Source: Campylobacteraceae bacterium
Lineage (GTDB): Bacteria; Campylobacterota; Campylobacteria; Campylobacterales; Sulfurovaceae
NCBI GenBank assembly: GCA_027066355.1
Contig: JAMONW010000184.1
Coordinates: forward strand, 1-5,011
Direction of reading: 5' to 3'
DNA length: 5,011 nucleotides
Under the pieces are notes generated by a model. The model had not been told where the DNA came from, searched no databases, and was given only the letters and a program-made list of their open reading frames with translations. Below, piece by piece: positions 1 to 4,930 of the stretch. Position numbers and translations under genes: made by a program. Position 1 is the stretch's first letter; each line of letters starts with the position of its first letter.

Positions 1-103
1 CAAACTTTGAAGAAACTGCGTCTAAAACATTAATGGCTTCATCTACAATTTCAGCCCCTATGCCATCACCTTTTATAATACCTATTTTATACACTTTATT
101 CAT
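1..103 (-). CDS. leuB: 3-isopropylmalate dehydrogenase, N-terminal fragment (runs off the left edge)
   Basis: Only the first 34 codons are present; the gene continues beyond base 1. The fragment begins MNKVYKIGIIKGDGIG and continues AEIVDEAINVLDAV, which is the N-terminal strand, glycine-rich turn and first helix of the isocitrate/isopropylmalate dehydrogenase family. LeuB oxidatively decarboxylates 3-isopropylmalate with NAD in the third step of leucine synthesis, in the cytoplasm. The ATG at 103-101 is preceded by an AGGAGTT Shine-Dalgarno (117-111) at 7 bases, so the start is secure. It lies 16 bases downstream of leuD, in the same direction, and is probably co-transcribed with it. The usual GDGIGPE signature reads GDGIGAE here, a Pro-to-Ala change. 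From the fragment alone another family member (isocitrate or homoisocitrate dehydrogenase) is possible; the leuD neighbour decides for leuB. Confidence 0.85.
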   Translation of the reverse strand, partial: MNKVYKIGIIKGDGIGAEIVDEAINVLDAVSSKF

Positions 104-119
104 ATAATATAACTCCTAA

Positions 120-605
120 TTATTTTGCTATCTCTTTTTTTGCATAATCTATTAAACCACCAACATTTACTAACTCTTGCATAAACTCTGGAATTGGTGT
201 AAATTTGTAGCTTTTGCCTGTGGTTTCATTTATAACTTCTCCACTATCCATATCTATTTTTATGGTATCGCCTTCATTAATTTCATCTATCTCTTTTAAC
301 TCAAATATAGGTAAACCCATATTAAAGGCATTTCTATAAAAAATTCTTGCAAATGTTGGAGCAATTACAGCAGCAACTCCTGCCTCTTTAAGTGCAATTG
401 GAGCATGTTCTCTGCTGCTTCCACAACCAAAATTCTCATCTGCTACTATAATATCGCCAGGTTGCATCTTCTTAGTAAACTCTGGGTCGGCATCTTCCAT
501 AATATGTTTTGCCAACTCTTTTGGGTCGCTTGTATTTAAGTATCTTGCTGCAATGATAATATCAGTATCAATGTTTTTACCAAATTTCCAAACTTTGCCT
601 CTCAC
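120..605 (-). CDS. leuD: 3-isopropylmalate dehydratase (isomerase) small subunit, short archaeal-like type
   Basis: This is the 161-residue small (swivelling) subunit of isopropylmalate isomerase. With the LeuC iron-sulfur subunit it interconverts 2- and 3-isopropylmalate in leucine synthesis. Visible signatures are the N-terminal KVWKFGKNIDTD, the substrate-loop segment YLNT (residues 22-25), GCGSSREHAP (60-69), a hallmark of aconitase-family small subunits, and the following PTFARIFYRNAFNMGLP. At about 160 residues it is the short type found in archaea, Thermotoga and many anaerobes, not the roughly 200-residue E. coli type. The start is GTG at 605-603, supported by an AAGGA Shine-Dalgarno at 616-612 and by the conserved family N-terminus; no ATG upstream fits. 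leuB follows after 16 bases. leuC is not in the window, and nothing resembling it lies upstream, where rpoD diverges, so leuC must be elsewhere. Confidence 0.95.
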   Translation of the reverse strand: MRGKVWKFGKNIDTDIIIAARYLNTSDPKELAKHIMEDADPEFTKKMQPGDIIVADENFGCGSSREHAPIALKEAGVAAVIAPTFARIFYRNAFNMGLPIFELKEIDEINEGDTIKIDMDSGEVINETTGKSYKFTPIPEFMQELVNVGGLIDYAKKEIAK

Positions 606-611
606 AAAATA

Positions 612-616
612 TCCTT
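612..616 (-). promoter_or_regulatory. Shine-Dalgarno site fixing the GTG start of leuD
   Basis: On the minus strand AAGGA is followed by 6 bases and then GTG at 605-603. The spacing is good, and it supports the GTG start over any internal ATG. Confidence 0.7.
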
Positions 617-635
617 AGTTATAAAATTTTACGCG

Positions 636-664
636 ATTATACCCAAATTTTATAATTTATCAAA
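636..664 (-). promoter_or_regulatory. Predicted sigma-70 promoter for leuD-leuB
   Basis: Read on the minus strand, TTTGAT (664-659) and TATAAT (641-636) are separated by exactly 17 bases. The -10 matches the consensus perfectly and is preceded by GGG; the -35 is only partial, as is usual in Campylobacterota. Transcription would begin near base 629-630 and leave a 5' leader of about 25 bases. That is too short for a leucine leader-peptide attenuator, and none is seen. Confidence 0.65.
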
Positions 665-700
665 ATTTAAACTTTTTTAAAAAAATATTAGTAATTTTAG

Positions 701-727
701 TTGTTCTTCTAAAAATTTCGGTATAAT
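701..727 (+). promoter_or_regulatory. Predicted sigma-70 promoter for rpoD
   Basis: A perfect TATAAT lies at 722-727, preceded by the A/T-rich tracts typical of Campylobacterota promoters. A weak -35 (TTGTTC, 701-706) sits at only 15 bases, so the -10 and the upstream A/T periodicity probably carry the activity. Transcription would start around 733-736, giving a leader of about 40 bases before the ATG at 775. This placement excludes the upstream in-frame ATG at 730, which would not be on the transcript. Confidence 0.65.
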
Positions 728-759
728 ATATGCCTCAACAAAAACATACAAAAATATCT

Positions 760-764
760 AGGAG
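760..764 (+). promoter_or_regulatory. Shine-Dalgarno site deciding the rpoD start
   Basis: AGGAG is followed by 10 bases and then the ATG at 775. No comparable site precedes the in-frame ATG at 730, which sits directly behind the -10 box. Confidence 0.75.
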
Positions 765-774
765 CAACCCCCAA

Positions 775-2661
775 ATGCCTACTAAAAAATCGACTAAAAA
801 GAAAAAAGATCCAATTGATATTATTACTAAAGAGTTTAGCAAACTTAAAAAGAACTCTATGGCAACATTTGAAAATGTAGTTAAACCTTTTGAAAAAGCT
901 CCAACAGCAGCTCAAGCTAAAAAGATTAAATCTTTAGCTAAAAAGAGTGGTATTAATATTGTTTCTGCTTCTGAGTATGCTAAGCATATGAATAGTAAAC
1001 AAGATAAAAAGTTAGAAGCTCAAAGACAAGCAGCTTATGAAGCAGAAGTAGAAGATGAATTTGATATAACAAAAGATAAAGAGCTTTTAGAGTGGAGTAG
1101 AAGTGATTCACCTGTTAGAATGTATCTAAGAGAGATGGGAAAAATTCCACTACTTACAAAAGAAGAAGAGGTAGAGTTAAGCCAAACTATTGAAGAGGGT
1201 GAAGATATTATAATTGATGCAATATGCTCTGTGCCATATTTGATTGATTATATATTAAACTATAAAGAGCCTTTGTTAAATAGAGAAAGAAGAGTAAAAG
1301 AGCTTTTTAAAAGTTTTGATGATACTGATGAATCTGAAGATGAAGCAGAAGAAGATAGTGAAGATATAGAAGATAGTGAAGATGGTGAGAAAAAAGCACC
1401 AAAGCTAGATAAAAGAAGCCAACAAGTAATTGAGAAGTTCAAAGCTCTTGAAAAGGCTAAAAAAGAGTGGATGAAAGAGAAAGAGAAATTTGATGAGCTT
1501 TTAGAAAAAGAAGATGCTAGTGAAGATGCCATCTTTCACCAACACTTAAAAATGGCACACAAGAAGCATCTTTTAAAAGAGGCACTATTAAATCTTGGAC
1601 CTACTAGTAAATTAATTAACGAGCTTGTAAAAGCTATTGAAACTGCACTAAAGAGTGATGACTCTTTTGATAGAGAGTTAAAAAAATTAGAGTATAAATT
1701 ACAACTATTTAATGAACAACTTAGAGCAGAGCATCAAAAAATACTTGATAATATTATTCATATGAATAAAGAAGATATTATAAATGCAGTGCCAGAGGCT
1801 ACAATGGTAAGCACATATGTTCAAATAAAAAAGCTTTTTGAAACAAAAGAGGCAAGTAAAAATAGCTTTAACCTAGACCCTGAAAAATTGCAAGAGATTT
1901 TGCAACAAATTAGAATAGGTAAAAACAAAAGCGAGAGAGCAAAAACAAGAATGGCAAAATCTAACTTGCGTTTGGTTGTTTCTATTGCTAAGCGTTATAC
2001 AAACCGTGGTTTACCATTTTTGGATTTAATTCAAGAGGGTAATATTGGTTTAATGAAAGCAGTTGATAAGTTTGAATATCAAAAAGGATATAAATTCTCT
2101 ACATATGCAACTTGGTGGATTCGCCAAGCAATTAGCCGTGCAATTGCTGATCAGGCTAGAACTATTAGAATACCAATTCATATGATAGAAACAATTAACC
2201 GTATTAATAAAATTATTAGAAAACATCTTCAAGAGAGTGGAAAAGAGCCAGATTTAGATACTATTGCTAAAGAGGTTGGCTTAAGTGTTGATAAAGTTAA
2301 AAATGTAATCAAAATTACAAAAGAGCCAATAAGCCTAGAGGCACCAGTGGGTGATGAAGATGATGGACGCTTTGGCGATTTTATAGAAGATACAAATGCG
2401 GTTAGTCCTACAGATGCCGTTATGAATGATGACTTAAATCGCCAAATTGATGAGGTGTTAGAGCAGCTTAACGAGAGAGAACAAGCAGTTGTTAGAATGA
2501 GATTTGGATTGCTTGGAGATAAGAGTGATAGAACACTAGAAGAGATAGGTAAAGAGCTTAGTGTAACAAGAGAGAGAGTTCGTCAAATTGAGAGTAGCGC
2601 AATTAAAAAGCTAAAACACCCTAAAGTTGGTAGAAAACTTAAGAATTATATAGAAGATTAA
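775..2661 (+). CDS. rpoD: Primary RNA polymerase sigma factor (RpoD, sigma-70 group 1)
   Basis: This 628-residue protein is the housekeeping sigma factor that directs core RNA polymerase to -10/-35 promoters. In order it has: a lysine-rich start (MPTKKSTKKKK); a helical region 1.1-like segment (about 15-75); region 1.2 with SPVRMYLREMGKIPLLTKEEE (split here as about 112-132); a long charged non-conserved region containing an acidic stretch (about 182-205); region 2 with NLRLVVSIAKRYTNRGLPF (about 397-415) and the -10-reading FSTYATWWIRQAISRAI (about 441-457); region 3; and region 4.2 with the -35-reading helix-turn-helix, TLEEIGKEL then SVTRERVRQIESSAIKKLK (about 587-614). An in-frame ATG 45 bases upstream is rejected because it lies at the promoter -10 box and has no Shine-Dalgarno; the ATG at 775 has AGGAG. 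The next gene starts 2 bases after the stop, implying co-transcription. The conserved core uses more CGT/CGC arginine codons than the flanks, consistent with strong selection and not with transfer. Confidence 0.97.
   Translation: MPTKKSTKKKKDPIDIITKEFSKLKKNSMATFENVVKPFEKAPTAAQAKKIKSLAKKSGINIVSASEYAKHMNSKQDKKLEAQRQAAYEAEVEDEFDITKDKELLEWSRSDSPVRMYLREMGKIPLLTKEEEVELSQTIEEGEDIIIDAICSVPYLIDYILNYKEPLLNRERRVKELFKSFDDTDESEDEAEEDSEDIEDSEDGEKKAPKLDKRSQQVIEKFKALEKAKKEWMKEKEKFDELLEKEDASEDAIFHQHLKMAHKKHLLKEALLNLGPTSKLINELVKAIETALKSDDSFDRELKKLEYKLQLFNEQLRAEHQKILDNIIHMNKEDIINAVPEATMVSTYVQIKKLFETKEASKNSFNLDPEKLQEILQQIRIGKNKSERAKTRMAKSNLRLVVSIAKRYTNRGLPFLDLIQEGNIGLMKAVDKFEYQKGYKFSTYATWWIRQAISRAIADQARTIRIPIHMIETINRINKIIRKHLQESGKEPDLDTIAKEVGLSVDKVKNVIKITKEPISLEAPVGDEDDGRFGDFIEDTNAVSPTDAVMNDDLNRQIDEVLEQLNEREQAVVRMRFGLLGDKSDRTLEEIGKELSVTRERVRQIESSAIKKLKHPKVGRKLKNYIED
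1351..1386 (+). repeat. Imperfect 2 x 18-bp tandem repeat encoding the acidic linker of RpoD
   Basis: Two adjacent 18-base units, GAAGATAGTGAAGAT plus ATA and GAAGATAGTGAAGAT plus GGT, are identical over their first 15 bases. They encode EDSEDI-EDSEDG inside the non-conserved acidic region. The repeat is in frame, so loss or gain of a unit would change linker length by 6 residues without breaking the gene. Confidence 0.8.
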
Positions 2662-2663
2662 TT

Positions 2664-3419
2664 ATGAAAAAACAAAGAGAAGTTTTTTATGCTTTAATTA
2701 TTGGGACGGAGATATTAAATGGGCGTAGAGAAGATAAGCACTTTAAATTTTTGCGTGATATTTTAAAAGAGAATAATTTAAAGTTTGGAGGTTCGTTTAT
2801 TATAGATGATACTCCAGAGATAATTGCCTCTACAATTGGCTATATTTCAACTTTGCCTAATTCTGTGTTATTTAGTTTTGGAGGTATTGGTTCTACTCCA
2901 GATGATTATACAAGGTTGGCTGCCTCAAAAGCTCTAAGAGATGGAAAATTATATGCAAACCAAGAGTTTGAAAAGTTAATTATAGAACGTCTTGGTGATA
3001 GGGCATATCCACATCCAATAAATATGGCAAAATTACCTCAAGGTGCAAAGCTCTTGCCAAATGTTGTAAATAAAATGCCAGGTTTCTCACTTGATGATAG
3101 ATTTTTCTTTATGCCTGGCTTTCCAGAGATGAGCCATCCAATGGTAGAGTATGTAATTAATAGATACTTTAAAGATAAAGGACAAAAAGAGTATAGATAT
3201 ACTCTAACAGCACACTGCAGAGAGAATGAATTTATTGAGCTTATGAGCCAAGCACCAGAGGGTGTTGAGGTTTCATCTTTGCCAAAAATTTATAGCGATG
3301 GCTCAAGAGCTACAATTTCTGTTGCATCTTTGGATAAGCAAAAAGCAAAAGATGAGTTTGAAAAATATATCAAATATTTAGATAGTAAAAAAATTCAATA
3401 TGGTATTGGAGAAGAGTAA
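2664..3419 (+). CDS. CinA N-terminal-like molybdopterin-binding (MoCF) domain protein
   Basis: This 251-residue protein belongs to the MoaB/Mog/CinA-N fold (COG1058-type). The visible signatures are an N-terminal strand leading to GTEILNGRRED (15-24), the central FGGIGSTPDDYTR (72-84), which corresponds to the family's GGxGPTxDD loop with Ser for Pro, and MPGFPEM (150-156), the usual PGxPxEM turn. The C-terminal 75 or so residues, including SSLPKIYSDGSRATISV, resemble the middle domain of CinA. The roughly 160-residue nicotinamide-nucleotide deamidase domain of full CinA is absent. Some relatives hydrolyse ADP-ribose, FAD or related pyrophosphates and others bind molybdopterin; which applies here cannot be told from sequence. 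The start is ATG 2 bases after the rpoD stop with no strong Shine-Dalgarno, suggesting translational coupling. It is a cytosolic protein, with no signal peptide or membrane segment. Confidence 0.85.
   Translation: MKKQREVFYALIIGTEILNGRREDKHFKFLRDILKENNLKFGGSFIIDDTPEIIASTIGYISTLPNSVLFSFGGIGSTPDDYTRLAASKALRDGKLYANQEFEKLIIERLGDRAYPHPINMAKLPQGAKLLPNVVNKMPGFSLDDRFFFMPGFPEMSHPMVEYVINRYFKDKGQKEYRYTLTAHCRENEFIELMSQAPEGVEVSSLPKIYSDGSRATISVASLDKQKAKDEFEKYIKYLDSKKIQYGIGEE
3408..3411 (+). promoter_or_regulatory. Shine-Dalgarno placed for an AUU start of the downstream gene
   Basis: GGAG lies within the last codons of the CinA-like gene, 7 bases before ATT at 3419. No comparable purine-rich site precedes the TTG at 3476, which is the first standard start codon in that frame. 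Confidence 0.5.
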
Positions 3420-4108
3420 TTTTTGTTGATGTAAATGGCTCTAAATTAAAAGTTCAAGTTACTAAAAAAAGACGCTTGAAACATTTATATTTTAAGGTAA
3501 ATAAAGAGGCAATAGAAGTTAGATGCAATATTATTTTAACTCAAAAAGATATATTAGATATTTTAAATAAAAATATCAAAATTATAGAAAAAAGATATAA
3601 AATTGCTATTTTAACTCCTGTTTTAGAAGATTTTGGACAAATATTATACAAAGGCACTCCCCTACCCTTAGAGATTGAGATTAATCCTAATTTAAAAAAA
3701 GAGAGTTTTAATTTAAAAGATAATTCAATAGAGTTAAAATTAAAATCTAATTTAACCAAGCAAAAGAAAGAGTTAATTAGAGATTTAATATATAAAACTT
3801 TTGCCCCAAAAGAGTTTAGTTCAAGAGTCTATTATTGGCAAAAGATAACAAATTTAGAAGCAAGTAAATTTAGTTTTAGAAAAGCAAAAAGCAGATGGGG
3901 AAGTTGCTCATATAAAAATAGTATATCTTTAAATAGTCGTCTTTTAATGTTGCCACAAAGGCTCAGTGATTATGTAATAGTTCATGAATTAGCCCATATT
4001 GTGCATAAAAATCACTCAAAAGATTTTTGGGCTTTGGTAGAAAAATTTTATCCTGAGTATAAAGAGGCAAGAAAAGAGCTTAAAAAGTATGGCGCATTAT
4101 TAACTTAA
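3419..4108 (+). CDS. YgjP-like zinc metallohydrolase (DUF45/M48-related), probable AUU start
   Basis: This is a soluble protein of about 229 residues with the YgjP/DUF45 layout. It has an N-terminal beta region, a helical middle, the family motif FRKAKSRWGSCS and the zinc-binding HELAHIVHKNHSKDFW near the C-terminus. With the 3419 start the HExxH ligands are H189, E190 and H193, and the third ligand is H199. E. coli YgjP has been linked to UTP pyrophosphatase activity, so proteolysis should not be assumed. The first standard start codon in frame is TTG at 3476 (210 residues), but the conserved N-terminal strand-turn-strand, KVQVTKKRRLKHLYFKV, begins before it. The frame is open back to a stop at 3386-3388 and holds no ATG, GTG or TTG before 3476. 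ATT at 3419, overlapping the upstream TAA by one base and preceded by GGAG, is the best fit. The product is confident; the start is not. Confidence 0.85.
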   Translation: MFVDVNGSKLKVQVTKKRRLKHLYFKVNKEAIEVRCNIILTQKDILDILNKNIKIIEKRYKIAILTPVLEDFGQILYKGTPLPLEIEINPNLKKESFNLKDNSIELKLKSNLTKQKKELIRDLIYKTFAPKEFSSRVYYWQKITNLEASKFSFRKAKSRWGSCSYKNSISLNSRLLMLPQRLSDYVIVHELAHIVHKNHSKDFWALVEKFYPEYKEARKELKKYGALLT

Positions 4109-4128
4109 AATCCAAATTATGTTAAAAT
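4100..4128 (+). promoter_or_regulatory. Predicted extended -10 promoter for ppa
   Basis: TGTTAAAAT (4120-4128) is an extended -10 (TG, one base, TAAAAT). TTAACT (4100-4105) sits 17 bases upstream of the hexamer and matches four of six consensus -35 bases. Transcription would begin near 4135 and leave a leader of under 20 bases. Because the preceding gene ends only 44 bases before ppa and no terminator is seen between them, read-through from the rpoD unit is also likely. Confidence 0.5.
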
Positions 4129-4142
4129 TGCAAAAAAATAAT

Positions 4143-4146
4143 GGAG
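4143..4146 (+). promoter_or_regulatory. Shine-Dalgarno site deciding the ppa start
   Basis: GGAG is followed by 6 bases and then ATG at 4153. The site overlaps the upstream in-frame ATG at 4141, which has no site of its own. Confidence 0.75.
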
Positions 4147-4152
4147 ATGATA

Positions 4153-4674
4153 ATGGATATTAGTAAAATTGGTGCTGGTAAATGCCCAGATGAAGTAAAA
4201 GCAATTATAGAAGTGCCTTATGGCTCAAATATTAAGTATGAATTAGATAAAGAGAGTGGTGCTATTGAAGTTGATAGAGTTATGTTTTCTGCAATGTTTT
4301 ATCCTGCAAATTATGGATTTGTTGCAAATACATTAAGTGATGATGGTGATCCTGCTGATATTTTGGTTTTGGGTGAGTATCCGTTAGTTCCAGGTTGTTT
4401 TATTAAGTGTCGCTTAATTGGTGTGCTTTTGATGGAAGATGAGAGTGGAATAGATGAAAAATTGTTAGCAGTTCCTCACCATAAAATTGACCCAACATTT
4501 AATGAAGTTCAAGATATTAGTGATTTACCAGAGCATACTTTAAATAAAATTAAAAATTTCTTTGAAACTTATAAAATGCTTGAGCCAAATAAGTGGGTTA
4601 AAGTAACAGGTTTCAAAGGTAAAAAAGAGGCAGCTGAAATTTTAGAAACAGCTATTAAAAACTATAAAGCATAA
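4153..4674 (+). CDS. ppa: Inorganic pyrophosphatase, family I
   Basis: This 173-residue cytoplasmic Mg-dependent enzyme hydrolyses pyrophosphate to two phosphates, pulling biosynthetic reactions (tRNA charging, nucleotide and polymer synthesis) forward. All family I active-site positions are present, each offset by one from E. coli numbering: E20, K28, E30, R42, Y50, Y54, the DGDPAD signature (D64, D66, D69), D96, D101, K103, Y140 and K141. The chosen ATG gives 173 residues, typical of the family (about 172-175). In-frame ATGs at 4141 and 4147 are rejected because the Shine-Dalgarno (GGAG, 4143-4146) falls inside that extension. It ends 3 bases before a small lipoprotein gene that probably shares its transcript. 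Confidence 0.96.
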   Translation: MDISKIGAGKCPDEVKAIIEVPYGSNIKYELDKESGAIEVDRVMFSAMFYPANYGFVANTLSDDGDPADILVLGEYPLVPGCFIKCRLIGVLLMEDESGIDEKLLAVPHHKIDPTFNEVQDISDLPEHTLNKIKNFFETYKMLEPNKWVKVTGFKGKKEAAEILETAIKNYKA

Positions 4675-4677
4675 TTT

Positions 4678-4848
4678 ATGAAAGCTCTTTTTATTGCTAT
4701 AACTGCATTAATTGCAATTACTGGTTGCACACAAATTGTAACTGCCCCAATTTCGGTTGCAGGTAGTGTGGCAGGAGCTACAATTAAAGTAGCAGGTGCA
4801 GCTGGTGGTGCTGTAGTAAATACCGTAACAGGTGGTAGCAACAATTAG
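4678..4848 (+). CDS. Small lipoprotein, 56 residues, function unknown
   Basis: A short gene starting 3 bases after the ppa stop. The N-terminus MKALFIAIT is followed by ALIAITGC, a type II signal peptide with lipobox ITGC, so Cys17 should be lipidated after cleavage. The mature 40 residues (CTQIVTAPISVAGS, then VAGATIKVAGAAGGAVV, then NTVTGGSNN) are rich in Gly, Ala and Val with repeated VAG steps and few charges, suggesting a membrane-lying or amphipathic segment. No Asp follows the Cys at +2 (it is Thr), so outer-membrane sorting is plausible. No convincing Shine-Dalgarno is seen; translation is probably coupled to ppa. The coding end forms one arm of a terminator hairpin. Small Gly/Ala/Val-rich lipoproteins of similar look are common in proteobacteria, but I assign no function. 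Confidence 0.8.
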   Translation: MKALFIAITALIAITGCTQIVTAPISVAGSVAGATIKVAGAAGGAVVNTVTGGSNN

Positions 4849-4857
4849 TTGCTATTT
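4836..4857 (+). terminator. Intrinsic terminator overlapping the lipoprotein stop codon
   Basis: A perfect 7-bp inverted repeat, TAGCAAC (4836-4842) and GTTGCTA (4848-4854), encloses a 5-base loop and is extendable by two G-U pairs. It is followed by a short T-rich tail (TTTCT). The TAG stop at 4846-4848 spans the loop and the first base of the 3' arm. It sits between two genes that each have their own start signals, which fits termination of the ppa-lipoprotein transcript. The U-tract is short, so efficiency may be modest. Confidence 0.65.
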
Positions 4858-4901
4858 CTAAAAACTCTTCAAATCTATCTTTTTATTAAAAAATATTAGT
4901 G

Positions 4902-4907
4902 TATAAT
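4902..4907 (+). promoter_or_regulatory. Predicted promoter -10 box for the last gene
   Basis: A perfect TATAAT follows A/T-rich tracts in the 82-base gap after the terminator. Transcription would begin near 4914, and the ATG lies at 4931. An AGGA Shine-Dalgarno at 4921-4924 stands 6 bases before that ATG. No clear -35 is visible. Confidence 0.6.
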
Positions 4908-4930
4908 CAAAATAAAAAATAGGATTATAT

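Noticed and set aside
679..692. A 13-base A/T-rich string (AAAAAATATTAGT) shared with 4888-4900, upstream of both the rpoD and GluRS-like promoters
   Set aside because: It is low-complexity sequence in A/T-rich promoters, at different distances from the two -10 boxes (29 versus 1 base), so no common operator is supported.
606..774. Leucine attenuator or riboswitch in the leuD leader
   Set aside because: The predicted leuD leader is only about 25 bases and contains no short Leu-rich frame or hairpin.
709..915. Minus-strand open frame opposite the rpoD start
   Set aside because: It is the reverse shadow of the lysine-rich rpoD N-terminus (Phe-rich translation), has no Shine-Dalgarno, and crosses the rpoD promoter.
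1260..1532. Minus-strand Ser/Phe/Leu-rich open frame of 90 codons
   Set aside because: It mirrors the Glu/Asp/Lys-rich linker of rpoD; the composition is exactly what reverse-reading GAA/GAT/AAA codons gives.
2050..2232. Minus-strand open frame within rpoD region 2
   Set aside because: It lies opposite the most conserved part of RpoD, with no start signals or recognisable product.
3417..3437. Programmed frameshift fusing the CinA-like and YgjP-like proteins
   Set aside because: No slippery heptamer or downstream stem is evident, and a Shine-Dalgarno placed for re-initiation explains the overlap better.
3541..3759. Minus-strand open frame within the YgjP-like gene
   Set aside because: Shadow of a Lys/Ile/Asn-rich coding stretch, with no supporting signals.
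4662..4844. Minus-strand open frame opposite the small lipoprotein
   Set aside because: The plus strand has a start coupled to ppa, a lipobox and a terminator; the minus frame has none of these.
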